Assembly: GCA_964603155.1 (NCBI GenBank)
Contig: CAZRTZ010000001.1
Coordinates: 62,001-126,000, forward strand
Origin: VAUL01 sp964603155
GTDB taxonomy: Bacteria; Desulfobacterota; Desulfuromonadia; Desulfuromonadales; BM103
Direction: 5' to 3'
Length of the DNA stretch: 64,000 nt
Shown: positions 17,870 to 26,427 of the stretch, in pieces
Layout of the letters: every line of letters starts with the position of its first letter
Position numbering within the stretch: the stretch's first letter is position 1
Translations under genes and position numbers: made by a program
Notes under the pieces: model-generated
Database searches by the model: none
What the model was told of the DNA's origin: nothing
What the model saw: only the letters and a program-made list of their open reading frames with translations

Positions 17870-19732
17870 ATGAAACTGATTGTCGACATGCTGCGCGACA
17901 GCTGTCTGAAGTTCGGCGACAAGCCCGCTTTTCGCGTCAAGGTGGGGGGACGGTGGGTCGGTTACAGCTACCGCCAGTTATGGACCGATTCCGACCGGAT
18001 CGCAAAAGCGTTGGCTGACTGGGGGCTGGGTGTCGGGGAGCGCGCCGCCATCCTCGCTCCGGCATCGCCGATGTGGGTGGCCGCTTATTTCGGCATCACC
18101 AAGGCCAACGGCATCATTGTCCCCGTCGACAAGGAACTCAAACGCAACGAACTGCGGCATATCCTCGAGGACTGTGATGCCCGGCTCCTCTTCACGACCG
18201 AAGAATACCTGGAAACGGCGCGCGAATTATTGAAGCAGCTGCCGGGCCTGGAAAAGATCGTTCTGCTCTACCCGCCCATGTCGAGCAAGATTCGTTTGAC
18301 TTCGCAGGTGGAAAAGGCCCTGATCGAGGTGATCGGCGAATGGCGTCGCCTGATCCACGACTACCAGATACGCAGCGATGATGTGCGACGGCTGCAGGAG
18401 GCGGCCGAAACCCTGCAGAACCTGATGACCCCGGGGTTGTCGTGGCAGGAGACCGGCGACCGGGCCGAGGCGGAGGGACGCATCGGCAGGGAGCGCAGAA
18501 AAGTAAGGGACGGCGGCATTGAAGCGCTCGACACGTTCATGAAGGACGGGCAGCCGCCGGATGTCATCCGGCGTGCCGATGATCCGCTGGTCATCCTTTA
18601 TACCTCGGGAACCACAGGCCGCTCCAAGGGGGCAATGCTGAGCCACACCAACATCCTCAGCAACATCACCACCCTGGCACCGATCTTCAAACTCGACGAC
18701 AATATCCGCATGCTCTCCTTCCTGCCGATCAACCATGTTTTCGGCCAGGTCGGCGACATCCTCCTGCCGCTGTCGCTGGGCGGGACGGTCAGTTTCGCAG
18801 AGAGTCTCAAGAAACTCGGCGAGAATCTCCTCGAGGTCAAACCCAGCTTCCTGCTCGGCGTCCCGGCGGTCTTTCGCCTGCTGCTCGAACGTCTGCAGAA
18901 GAATATTCAGGGGAAACTTCTGTCGCGCACCCTTTTCTCCTTTGCCCTCACCCGACCGCTGGTGGTGCGCAAGGTGCGTGAAACGCTGGGCGGGACGCCG
19001 ACCTTTATCAGCGGCGGGGCCGCTCTCGACCCCGAGGTGGCCAAGGGGCTGATAGCTCTGGGGATTATCGTCTACCAGGGCTACGGCATCACCGAAACCT
19101 CTCCGGTCATTACCGCCGAACGCCCGAATCGGCGCAAGCTAGGGACCGTCGGTATCCCGATCCCCGAAGTCGAGGTGCGTATCCATGAACCGAACGAGGA
19201 GGGAGTTGGCGAGATCTGGACACGGGGCCCGAACGTCATGCTCGGTTACTACAACAACCCGGCAGCCACTGCCGAGGTTTTGACCGACGGCTGGTACCAC
19301 ACCGGGGATCTCGGCCGTATCGATGAAGACGGCATGCTGGTTATCTGTGGACGCGTCAAAAACCTGATCGTCACCGCCAACGGCAAAAACGTCTATCCTG
19401 AGGAGGTCGAGATCGAATTGCTGCACAGCCCCTTCATTGCCGAGGCGATGGTCTACGGGCACAAGGTCAGCAGTACGGCAGAAGAGGTCTACGCCATCAT
19501 CCATCCCAACCAGGAGACGGTCGATGCCTATGCCAGGGAGCACGGCCTGGCCCCGATGACGATCTCCGCTGTCGAGGAACTGATACGCAGCGAGGTGCTA
19601 AAGGCGTGCCGCAACCTGGCGGACTACAAACGCATCCGCAAGTTTACCCTGCGCGACGATGAATTTCCGAAGACGACGACGCGGAAGATCAAGCGTTATG
19701 TTGTGGAAGCGGCCATCGACGCCGGCGGATGA
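17870..19732 (+). CDS. Long-chain fatty-acid--CoA ligase (AMP-forming) with helical insertion
   Basis: 620 residues of the ANL superfamily, which activates acids through acyl-AMP to acyl-CoA. The P-loop-like YTSGTTGRSKGAMLSH (near 243-258), the YGITETSPV motif, the DGWYHTGDLG motif and the hinge GRVKNLIVTANGKNVYPEEVE are present. Between about residues 140 and 225 there is a charged, predicted helical stretch (VEKALIEVIGEWRRLIHDY ... RRKVRDGGIEALDTF) that ordinary FadD proteins lack. AGGAGG-like sequence before the ATG at 17870 supports the start. It is divergent from lepA. Substrate chain length is not readable. Confidence 0.88.
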   Translation: MKLIVDMLRDSCLKFGDKPAFRVKVGGRWVGYSYRQLWTDSDRIAKALADWGLGVGERAAILAPASPMWVAAYFGITKANGIIVPVDKELKRNELRHILEDCDARLLFTTEEYLETARELLKQLPGLEKIVLLYPPMSSKIRLTSQVEKALIEVIGEWRRLIHDYQIRSDDVRRLQEAAETLQNLMTPGLSWQETGDRAEAEGRIGRERRKVRDGGIEALDTFMKDGQPPDVIRRADDPLVILYTSGTTGRSKGAMLSHTNILSNITTLAPIFKLDDNIRMLSFLPINHVFGQVGDILLPLSLGGTVSFAESLKKLGENLLEVKPSFLLGVPAVFRLLLERLQKNIQGKLLSRTLFSFALTRPLVVRKVRETLGGTPTFISGGAALDPEVAKGLIALGIIVYQGYGITETSPVITAERPNRRKLGTVGIPIPEVEVRIHEPNEEGVGEIWTRGPNVMLGYYNNPAATAEVLTDGWYHTGDLGRIDEDGMLVICGRVKNLIVTANGKNVYPEEVEIELLHSPFIAEAMVYGHKVSSTAEEVYAIIHPNQETVDAYAREHGLAPMTISAVEELIRSEVLKACRNLADYKRIRKFTLRDDEFPKTTTRKIKRYVVEAAIDAGG

Positions 19733-19762
19733 TCTCCGCAGGCAGGAAGGAATCGGACGGGT

Positions 19763-19939
19763 TTATTCCTCGAAGTGAATGGCTTCGTGCGGGCAGGCCG
19801 GGATGCACAAGCCGTCGAGGTCACAGCGGGCACGATCGACCACGGCCTTCCCCTCAACCAGGCGCAGGGCACCGTGGGGGCAGACCTTGACGCACTCCCC
19901 TGAACCGCGGCATTTCTTGGTGTCGATAACGATTTTCAC
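19763..19939 (-). CDS. Small two-cluster ferredoxin with atypical ligands
   Basis: 58 residues read on the minus strand, GTG start at 19939 with GAGGT upstream. Each half has the spacing Cys-x5-Cys-x3-Cys-Pro (Cys10, 16, 20 and Cys39, 45, 49). The second Cys of the usual CxxCxxCxxxCP is Ser13 in the first half and Asp42 in the second. The CxxDxxC pattern is known from ferredoxins with [3Fe-4S] or Asp-ligated [4Fe-4S] clusters. It lies convergent to the acyl-CoA ligase and 48 bases downstream of the receiver/PilZ gene on the same strand. The redox partner is unknown. Confidence 0.85.
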   Translation of the reverse strand: MKIVIDTKKCRGSGECVKVCPHGALRLVEGKAVVDRARCDLDGLCIPACPHEAIHFEE

Positions 19940-19987
19940 CGGTTGACCTCTTTTGGCTTGATGGTGTCCCCGACTACATGCCGGAAG

Positions 19988-20671
19988 TCAGGTTTTCATG
20001 AATCTGGCAATCTCATCCGTCAAGAGCTTGCTCTGCTCTTTGAAGCGAATCCCCATCCCCACCGGATAATGCGGCTTGTACATATTCGGCTTGCGGTTCT
20101 GCCACATGACTTCGCCCTGACACTTGTTGGCCAGATTCACGCCATTCGGCAGTATGAACTCGAGGATGAGAATCGTCCCGACCGGAATATCGGCCGGGCT
20201 TTCCAGGAACATCCCCCCGCCGCTGATGTCCAGGCACTTGCCGGTTATGTCATTGCCTTGCCAGGAAAAACGGACCGGCATGAAGCACGGCTGACGGTGT
20301 TCGCGAATCGAACTGAGGAACTGGCGTCCCATGCGCAGGAAACTGGTGCGATCAAGCGGCTTGATCAGGACGGCGTCGCAACCGGCGCGTTTGGCGGCTT
20401 CAAGCTGTCCGGCGTCGTTTTGATCACAGATGATGACTACGGGCAAGGAGCGCAGTGTCGGGTTGGCCTTGATCTGCCGGCAGGTTTCCGCCGCGTCGTG
20501 CGGACGCAGGGAGAAGCCGATAAACACGAGATCCGGGCAGTTTTTGTGGATCTTGCCGAGTAGTTCGTCGCTACTGGCGACCTCGTCGAGCTCAGCGGGA
20601 GTCTTCTGCAGAAACTGACGCTCGATCGTTCTGAAGAACTTGGAATCATCGGCCAACAAAATCCGCGACAT
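19988..20671 (-). CDS. Degenerate response-regulator receiver fused to PilZ domain
   Basis: 227 residues; start ATG at 20671 behind GGGGGAGAT. The N-terminal receiver fold (residues 1-120) keeps the acidic pair Asp8-Asp9 and Lys104 (LIKPLD), but the phospho-acceptor position is Gly52 (DLVFIGFSL), so classical phosphorylation is unlikely. A PilZ domain follows (residues 135-225) with LDISGGGMFLES. The usual RxxxR c-di-GMP arginines are not clearly present. The layout resembles the PilZ paralogue group common in Myxococcus and Geobacter (TIGR02266-like). Probably a regulator of motility or surface functions. Confidence 0.82.
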   Translation of the reverse strand: MSRILLADDSKFFRTIERQFLQKTPAELDEVASSDELLGKIHKNCPDLVFIGFSLRPHDAAETCRQIKANPTLRSLPVVIICDQNDAGQLEAAKRAGCDAVLIKPLDRTSFLRMGRQFLSSIREHRQPCFMPVRFSWQGNDITGKCLDISGGGMFLESPADIPVGTILILEFILPNGVNLANKCQGEVMWQNRKPNMYKPHYPVGMGIRFKEQSKLLTDEIARFMKT

Positions 20672-20750
20672 TACATCTCCCCCGAGAATGAATGTATGAA
20701 GTCGGCGAGCTACACCGCTAAAATATACGGAAATCGCGCGCGTGTCATGC

Positions 20751-21596
20751 TTATACTTCAAGGACCGAGCCGACGCTGGCGAAAAACACCCGTTTCGGCA
20801 AACGATTTTGCAGGATGGCGGTCTGTTGCAGGCCGGTGCAATGACAGGCGCAGACCCTGGTCGATCCGAGCTGCTGCAGATAATGCACCGTGGCCTCGAA
20901 TTGCTCTGCGGAGGATGGACCGAGGTGTGTGCCCCCGATGATGACATGGATCGGCAGCGTTCCGAGACGCCTGCGAAAATGTTCAACGGTATTGACCATC
21001 CCGGCGTGGGCACAACCCAATACGACGACCAGCCCTTTGGGCGTTTGCACGGCCAGGGCCGCGTCATCCTCCAGCGGGTCGGCAATATTCTCCCCGCGTT
21101 CGTCAATGCAGACGAGAGCCGGGTCGCCGGTTTCAAAACGGGTCTTGCGCGGAATAGGGCCGCTGAACCAGAGACCATGCCCAAGCTCGGTGAATTCTTC
21201 GAGCAGCCGCAGACGGGCTCCCGCGGACTCCAGTTCACCGAGGGAGGCCTGCATGCCGATGGCCCGTCGGGCGTCGGTGCGTTGATGATAGCGTTCGGCG
21301 AAGATCCCGGGGTGGGCATAAACCGGTCGCGGACCGATGACTTTCAGCAGCGGGAGCAGACCGCCGGTATGGTCGTCATGACCATGGCTCAGGACGATCG
21401 CTTCGATGCTGCCTGGATCGATCCCCATGACGCTGAGGTTCGGCAGCAGGGTCGCCCCCCGGCCGGTGTCAAAGAGAATCCGCCCCGCCCGACAGTCGAT
21501 CAGGCAGGCGAAACCGTGTTCGCCCAGCAACGGGAGCGGTTTGCCCACACTGTTTTCGCAAACGATAGTCAGGCGCAGCGAAACATCTGATGACAT
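20751..21596 (-). CDS. Metallo-beta-lactamase-fold hydrolase
   Basis: 281 residues from the ATG at 21596. The metal-binding motif is LSHGHDDHTGG, with further ligands in GCAHAGMVNT and GGTHLG. The arrangement resembles the MBL subgroup annotated as 7,8-dihydropterin-6-methyl-4-(ribofuranosyl)aminobenzene-phosphate synthase-like (COG1237), whose true substrates are mostly unknown. A longer frame would overlap the divergent yhbY. It ends 79 bases before the receiver/PilZ gene. Confidence 0.85.
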   Translation of the reverse strand: MSSDVSLRLTIVCENSVGKPLPLLGEHGFACLIDCRAGRILFDTGRGATLLPNLSVMGIDPGSIEAIVLSHGHDDHTGGLLPLLKVIGPRPVYAHPGIFAERYHQRTDARRAIGMQASLGELESAGARLRLLEEFTELGHGLWFSGPIPRKTRFETGDPALVCIDERGENIADPLEDDAALAVQTPKGLVVVLGCAHAGMVNTVEHFRRRLGTLPIHVIIGGTHLGPSSAEQFEATVHYLQQLGSTRVCACHCTGLQQTAILQNRLPKRVFFASVGSVLEV

Positions 21597-21638
21597 CTTT
21601 TGCTTTCCCCGCATCTTGCTTGATGATAGAGTGCCGCC

Positions 21639-21950
21639 ATGAACAACATGCCCCCCTCCCCTGTCCTGACCGGCAAGCAGGCCCGCTTCCTGCGCGGACT
21701 CGGTCACAACCTCCGCCCGACGGTGATGCTTGGCCGCGACGAAATTTCGGAGACCGTGGTCGCCGCCCTTAACGACGGTCTGGTCGCCCATGAACTGGTC
21801 AAGGTCAAACTGCAGGAAGGTTGCCTGCTCGACCGGCGCGAGGCGGCCGAAAAGCTGGCTGCGGCTACTGGTGCAGCCGTAGCCCAGATTCTTGGCAAGA
21901 CGATCCTCCTCTACCGCCCCGGCGACAAAAAGCTGATATCCCTCCCCTGA
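21639..21950 (+). CDS. yhbY: YhbY-family RNA-binding protein (CRM domain)
   Basis: 103 residues made almost wholly of a CRM domain: LTGKQARFLRGLGHNLRPTVMLGRDEISETVV, then ALNDGLVAHELVKVKL, then ATGAAVAQILGKTILLYRP with the GxxG-like loop. Family members associate with pre-50S ribosomal particles. It is divergent from the metallo-hydrolase with 42 bases between. Confidence 0.93.
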   Translation: MNNMPPSPVLTGKQARFLRGLGHNLRPTVMLGRDEISETVVAALNDGLVAHELVKVKLQEGCLLDRREAAEKLAAATGAAVAQILGKTILLYRPGDKKLISLP

Positions 21951-21951
21951 A

Positions 21952-22026
21952 ATCCGTGAGCAGTCTCCGTAATTCGTGATCGGTCGCTCTCAACGGATCA
22001 TGCTTCACGGTTTACGGATTACGAAA
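21952..22026. repeat. Intergenic repeat cluster, GTGATCCGTGACC family (yhbY-dgt)
   Basis: Left AATCCGTGAGCAGTCTCCGT and AATTCGTGATCGGT face right CAACGGATCATGCTTCACGG and TTTACGGATTACGAAATTCA. It lies between convergent genes, so it may also serve as a terminator. Confidence 0.75.
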
Positions 22027-22027
22027 T

Positions 22028-23161
22028 TCACACCCGCTCGTACGGATCGAACAGCCGCTTGTACTCATCAAGAGCGAAGCGGTCCGTCATGCCGGCCAGG
22101 TAGTCGCAGATCACCCGGGCCTGGCCGTGCTCGGCAAAGCGCGCCTGATAGGCTGCGGGAAGCAGCGCCGGACAGGATAGATAGCTTTCGAACAGCATCG
22201 TCAGGAAGCGCTCGGCCTTGATGCGCATCCTCTCCACCTTGTAGTGATGGTAGAGTTTCTCACGCAGGAAGCGCTTGAGCGCCCGATTCTGTTCCGCCAC
22301 CTCGGGGCTGAAGCCGACCAGCGTCCGGGAGTGGGCCCTGACCGCGTCAAGCGTATGGATCCGGGACTGCCTTAAATTGGCGGTGGTCTGCTCGACCAGG
22401 TCGAGGATGAGAAAACCGATCAGGTGACTGATGGTCTGGTACACCAGACGTTCGCCGTGCAAACCGGAATGCTTGCGCCTGACCCGGTCGGAGACTTCGC
22501 TCCACAATTCGATGCCGTCCAGTTCCTGCGGATCAAGGTAGCCGGCCTTGAGGCCGTCATCGATGTCGTGATTGTTGTAGGCAATCTCGTCAGCCAGGTC
22601 GATGATCTGGGCTTCCAGGGTCGGCCGCAGGTCAAATCGATATTCACCCAGGTCGGCCTGATGCGGCGTGTCGTAATCGCTGGAGTGTTTGATGATCCCC
22701 TCGCGGGTCTCCCAGGTCAGGTTCAGGCCGTTGAAATCTGGATAACGCTCTTCGAGCTGCTCGACAATGCGCAACGACTGACGATTGTGCTCGAACCCCC
22801 CGTAGGGAGCCATCAGCCGATCGAGTACCTCCTCGCCGGTGTGGCCGAACGGCGTGTGGCCTAGATCGTGAGCCAGCGCGAGGGTTTCGACCAAATCTTC
22901 GTTGAGTTGCAGCCGCCTGGCAATGCCGCGTCCGATCTGGGCGACCTCGAGGGAATGCGTAAGGCGCGTCCGGTAGTAATCACCTTCGTGATTGACGAAG
23001 ACCTGGGTTTTGTATTCAAGGCGCCGGAAGGCCGCACAGTGAATGATGCGGTCGCGATCGCGCTCGAAAGCCGGCCGGTCGTCCTTGTAGGCTTCCCGGT
23101 AGCGGCGGCCGAGCGATGCATCGCTGCGTGCGGCATAGCCGGCCAGATCGCTGCGTTCCAT
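22028..23161 (-). CDS. dgt: Deoxyguanosinetriphosphate triphosphohydrolase-like protein
   Basis: 377 residues of the dGTPase HD superfamily, type 2. The metal-binding residues appear as HCAAFRRLEYKTQVF, THSLEVAQIGRGIAR, ALAHDLGHTPFGHTGEEVLD and LADEIAYNNHDIDDGL. It splits dNTPs to nucleoside and triphosphate. AGGAG precedes the ATG at 23161. It is divergent from rsmD. Confidence 0.95.
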   Translation of the reverse strand: MERSDLAGYAARSDASLGRRYREAYKDDRPAFERDRDRIIHCAAFRRLEYKTQVFVNHEGDYYRTRLTHSLEVAQIGRGIARRLQLNEDLVETLALAHDLGHTPFGHTGEEVLDRLMAPYGGFEHNRQSLRIVEQLEERYPDFNGLNLTWETREGIIKHSSDYDTPHQADLGEYRFDLRPTLEAQIIDLADEIAYNNHDIDDGLKAGYLDPQELDGIELWSEVSDRVRRKHSGLHGERLVYQTISHLIGFLILDLVEQTTANLRQSRIHTLDAVRAHSRTLVGFSPEVAEQNRALKRFLREKLYHHYKVERMRIKAERFLTMLFESYLSCPALLPAAYQARFAEHGQARVICDYLAGMTDRFALDEYKRLFDPYERV

Positions 23162-23228
23162 ATGAGCTCCTTTGAACTATTCCGGGCATTAAATGCTTAA
23201 GCGGACTCTGCTGTCAAGCGTGGCGTGC

Positions 23229-23257
23229 TTGACGGTCTGTTGTCATTGTGCTAGCTT
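23229..23257 (+). promoter_or_regulatory. Possible promoter of rsmD-coaD
   Basis: TTGACG (23229-23234) and TAGCTT (23252-23257) are 17 bases apart in the spacer between dgt and rsmD. The -10 match is moderate. Confidence 0.4.
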
Positions 23258-23298
23258 TTTCAAGAAGTTAACTAATCGAAACGGGGCAAGGCAAAAAG

Positions 23299-23871
23299 TT
23301 GCGGGTGATTGCAGGGAGCGCCCGGGGCCGCCAACTGGCGGACTTCAGCGGGCAGGCGATTCGCCCGACCCCGGACCGGGTCAGGGAAGCGCTGTTCAGC
23401 ATTCTTTTCAGTCGCTGCGGATCTCTGGAGGGCAAGCTGGTCCTCGACCTTTTCGCTGGAACCGGAGCCCTGGGAATTGAAGCCTTGAGTCGTGGTGCCG
23501 GGCATGCCTGGTTCGTCGATCACGCCGCACAGTCGGTCCGGACCATCCACACCAACCTGCAGCGCTGCAGCCTGGCGGAGCGTGCCAGCGTCCTCTCCAG
23601 GGATGCCTGGAAGGTGTTGATCGAATTGACAGCTGTCGGCCCGTTCCAGTTGATCTTCGCCGACCCACCCTATGGACAGGGCTCCGGGCCGCGCCTGCTT
23701 GGTGAACTCCAGCGCTGCAGCCTTCTGTCACCCGGAGGTCTGCTGGTGATAGAAACGTCCGAAGCGGACCCGATGCCGGCACTTACTCCTGGGTTTCAGC
23801 TTCTCGACCAGCGCCGCTACGGAATCACAGTGCTGCATCTTTACCAGCAATTCAGCGAGGCAGAATCATGA
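23299..23871 (+). CDS. rsmD: 16S rRNA (guanine966-N2)-methyltransferase
   Basis: 190 residues starting at TTG 23299, because the family begins MRVIAGSARGRQL; no ATG fits. The SAM-binding region is LVLDLFAGTGALGIEALSRGA and the catalytic motif is ADPPYGQG. It modifies G966 of 16S rRNA during 30S assembly. Its last bases ATGA overlap the coaD start, which points to coupled translation. Confidence 0.95.
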   Translation: MRVIAGSARGRQLADFSGQAIRPTPDRVREALFSILFSRCGSLEGKLVLDLFAGTGALGIEALSRGAGHAWFVDHAAQSVRTIHTNLQRCSLAERASVLSRDAWKVLIELTAVGPFQLIFADPPYGQGSGPRLLGELQRCSLLSPGGLLVIETSEADPMPALTPGFQLLDQRRYGITVLHLYQQFSEAES

Positions 23872-24359
23872 CCGCCCCCAAGATCGCCGTTTATCCCGGC
23901 TCCTTCGATCCGATCACCTACGGTCATCTCGACATCATCGAGCGCGGCTTGCAGGTTTTCGACGAGATCGTTATCGCCATCGCCAGAAACATCGACAAGA
24001 AAAGTCTGTTCACCATCGAGGAACGCATCGATTTGATTCGCGAGGCGGCCGGCGACGATCGGCGCGTGCGGGTGGGAACCTTCGAAGGGCTGCTGGTTGA
24101 TTATGTGCAGGAGGAAGGCGCGCGGGTGATCCTGCGGGGGTTGCGTGCGGTCTCCGATTTCGAATACGAGTTCCAGATGTCGCAAATGAACCACAATCTG
24201 CGTCCCGAAGTCGAAACCTTCTTCATGATGACCTCGGTTCCCTTCGGCTATCTGAGTTCATCAATCGTCAAGGAGGTGGCCATGCTGGGAGGGGCAGTCG
24301 AATCTCTGGTGCCGCCGCCGGTGCAAAAGGCCTTGGCGGCACGATTCAGGAAGAGCTAA
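23868..24359 (+). CDS. coaD: Phosphopantetheine adenylyltransferase
   Basis: 163 residues. It transfers AMP to 4'-phosphopantetheine in CoA synthesis. The nucleotidyltransferase motif GSFDPITYGHLDIIERG is at residues 11-27, RGLRAVSDFEYEFQM in the middle, and YLSSSIVKEVA near the end. Overlap with rsmD by four bases is a common bacterial arrangement. Confidence 0.97.
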   Translation: MTAPKIAVYPGSFDPITYGHLDIIERGLQVFDEIVIAIARNIDKKSLFTIEERIDLIREAAGDDRRVRVGTFEGLLVDYVQEEGARVILRGLRAVSDFEYEFQMSQMNHNLRPEVETFFMMTSVPFGYLSSSIVKEVAMLGGAVESLVPPPVQKALAARFRKS

Positions 24360-24377
24360 TCAGCCCGGGAGTTCGCC

Positions 24378-24572
24378 ATGATCACACGTGAAATGACCAT
24401 CGCCGACATCATCGCCCGCTATCCCCAGACACTCCCGGTATTTCGCGCCTTCGGCCTCTCCTGCCAGGAGTGCCAGATTGCCGACTTCGAGGAGATCGAA
24501 CACGGGGCCGGCGTACACAACGTTGACATCGACCAGTTGCTGGTCGAACTGAACAAGGCGATTGGCAGCTAG
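24378..24572 (+). CDS. DUF1858 (redox-disulfide) small protein, copy 2
   Basis: 64 residues. Family pattern: MTIADIIARYPQTLPVFRAFGLSCQECQIADFEEIEHGAGVHNVDIDQLLVELN. The CxxC is SCQEC. It lies 18 bases after coaD and its stop overlaps the convergent amidase gene by four bases. It is the paralogue of 6738-6941. A redox or metal-sensing role is inferred from the conserved cysteines only. Confidence 0.88.
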   Translation: MITREMTIADIIARYPQTLPVFRAFGLSCQECQIADFEEIEHGAGVHNVDIDQLLVELNKAIGS

Positions 24573-25285
24573 CCGGCAGACTCCAGTTCGACAACCAGCT
24601 TCTCCAGTTCCGCTACCACCAGTTCCTCCAGCTGTCGTCCCTTTTCCGCCGACGCTTTGGCTGGATTTCCGCCTACGCCGCCAGGCCAGTAACGGCGCTT
24701 GTCACGGACCAGGATGAAGCGCGGAAAGGCAGAGGATTCCGCCGGTGATGTGCCGTGAACCAGGTGCGGGCGGGTTGCCAGCATCCGCGACGTTTCGATC
24801 TCCCCGGCATGACAGTCCCCTGCCGTTTCGATCAATCCCTTTCCGGCCTCATAGGCCAGGGCATATTCGCTGGCCACGGCGATGCGCAATTCCGCAAGTT
24901 CACCGAGCAAACACTCCCCGGCGTCGAGCAGCGTCGCATTGTGGGTGCCTCCCGCATGTCCGGAAAGAAGGACAACGTTACGTAACCCCTGCCGGTAGAG
25001 GCTACGCACGATATCGATGGTCAGCGCCTTCAGTGTTTCGGTCCTGATCGATATGGTGCCCGGGTGGTCTCCGGTGGAACGACAGACCCCGTAGAAAATG
25101 GCCGGGGCGACAAACACCGGGCGGCGGGCGGCGAGCCTGCGGCAGACATCGTCGGCCTGAAAGGTATCGGTTCCCAGGGGCAGATGCTGCCCGTGCTCCT
25201 CCACGGAACCGAAGGGGATGAGCACCGTCCTGGTCTTTCGCAGGCCGGCCTCGAAGGCCGGCATGGTCAATTCTTCAAGTATCAT
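24569..25285 (-). CDS. Creatininase-family amidohydrolase
   Basis: 238 residues of the creatininase superfamily, which includes creatinine amidohydrolase, formamide deformylases of the flavin/deazaflavin pathways and MftE. Metal-binding residues fit SVEEHGQHLPLGTDT, GVCRSTGDHPGTISI, LSGHAGGTHNATLL and GDCHAGEIETS. It lies 28 bases after queE on the same strand, so it may be expressed with the queuosine genes. The actual substrate is unknown. Confidence 0.85.
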   Translation of the reverse strand: MILEELTMPAFEAGLRKTRTVLIPFGSVEEHGQHLPLGTDTFQADDVCRRLAARRPVFVAPAIFYGVCRSTGDHPGTISIRTETLKALTIDIVRSLYRQGLRNVVLLSGHAGGTHNATLLDAGECLLGELAELRIAVASEYALAYEAGKGLIETAGDCHAGEIETSRMLATRPHLVHGTSPAESSAFPRFILVRDKRRYWPGGVGGNPAKASAEKGRQLEELVVAELEKLVVELESAG

Positions 25286-25312
25286 GCGCAGGGATCCTCG
25301 TCGGCTGTCAGG

Positions 25313-26065
25313 TCAAGGCACGGCCAGCAGCGGGTGCAACTGGGGGATCACCAGCGTGGGGGGATGAATCCTGGCCGTGACGGCCTGCAGATGAAGCAGG
25401 CGGCTCCCGGAGACTCCGGGGCGACCGGCAATGGTGCGCGGCTGCAGGATCAAAGGGGTACTGGAAGTGCATTCTGCCACCAGGCGGGCGGCAGTGCAGA
25501 CTTCTTCATCAAGGGTTGCCGGGTCGATGACCAGCTTGACCTGGCAGAGTTTCTCCCCCGACAGCTTCATGAACTCGGCATGGGTTTGCCACGGCGTTGG
25601 CGCTCCGCAGCTGCTCTCCAGCTTGATGTCCATGGAGACCCACTCTATCCAGGGGAGCAGGCCGGCAAGGGCCTGCGGCAAGGTGCCGTTGGTTTCCAGG
25701 AAAACCGGCAAAATCCTGCTGACTTGCGGCAGCCACGCGGCCAGAGCCGCGGCCTGCATGAGCGGTTCACCGCCGGTCAGGGCCAGTGAGTGATGAATCG
25801 GATTCTGCCGGTGAAGATTCCGGATCCGCTCGCTCAACTCCTCCGCGATGACAGGGTTGGCTACCTCGTCGAACACGCCGGAACCCGGGGCGGTTTCGAC
25901 GCGCCAAACGTCGGCCGCTTGGAAGGGGGTGTCACAATAGGCGCAATTCAGGTTGCAATCGGCGAGTCGGACGAACAACTGGCGACGGCCGAGAAAAACC
26001 CCCTCCCCCTGAATCGAGGAGAACAGTTCGATCAGGCGCAATTCAATCGGGGGTGTAGCTGGCAC
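25313..26065 (-). CDS. queE: 7-carboxy-7-deazaguanine synthase (radical SAM)
   Basis: About 250 residues. The radical-SAM cluster motif is CNLNCAYCD (CxxxCxxC) and the SAM motif TGGEPLMQ; the N-terminal IELFSSIQGEGVFLGRRQLFVRL is typical of QueE. It converts 6-carboxytetrahydropterin to 7-carboxy-7-deazaguanine in preQ0/queuosine synthesis. ATG codons at 26119 and 26110 would overlap queD by 68-77 bases; a GTG at 26065 keeps the overlap at 23, so I use it, with uncertainty. Confidence 0.93.
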   Translation of the reverse strand: MPATPPIELRLIELFSSIQGEGVFLGRRQLFVRLADCNLNCAYCDTPFQAADVWRVETAPGSGVFDEVANPVIAEELSERIRNLHRQNPIHHSLALTGGEPLMQAAALAAWLPQVSRILPVFLETNGTLPQALAGLLPWIEWVSMDIKLESSCGAPTPWQTHAEFMKLSGEKLCQVKLVIDPATLDEEVCTAARLVAECTSSTPLILQPRTIAGRPGVSGSRLLHLQAVTARIHPPTLVIPQLHPLLAVP

Positions 26066-26414
26066 AGGCGTATTCCGATTCCCATACCGTGACCCGCTCG
26101 ACCTGGACATTCTGATCATTCAGAACCTGGCAGAGGCGGTCGAAGAGGAAGCGGGCAATCTGCTCCGAGGACGGACTGCTTTCGCGAAACGGCTCGAGAT
26201 CGTTGAGATACTTGTGGTCGAGTTCGTCGAGCAGCGCCTTGGTGCGCCGCTTGAGAATCTTGAAGTCGAGACCGAGCCCGGCGCTGTCCAGTTCCCGGGT
26301 GGCAACGGTGACCTCGACATTCCAGTTGTGACCATGGAGATTTTCGCAGTCCCCCTGGTAGTTGACCAGTCGGTGAGCAGCGGCGAAATGCGTTTTGATC
26401 ATCAAGTGATACAT
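26043..26414 (-). CDS. queD: 6-carboxytetrahydropterin synthase
   Basis: 123 residues from the ATG at 26414 (MYHLMIKTHFAAAHRL). The zinc histidines are His14 of FAAAHR and the pair in LHGHNW; the catalytic Cys is in GDCENLHGH. The frame runs 480 bases further upstream, but that part overlaps yacG and has no domain. It acts before queE in queuosine synthesis; the overlap of the two genes supports one operon. Confidence 0.94.
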   Translation of the reverse strand: MYHLMIKTHFAAAHRLVNYQGDCENLHGHNWNVEVTVATRELDSAGLGLDFKILKRRTKALLDELDHKYLNDLEPFRESSPSSEQIARFLFDRLCQVLNDQNVQVERVTVWESEYACASYTPD

Positions 26415-26427
26415 GCCAGAGAAGCCC

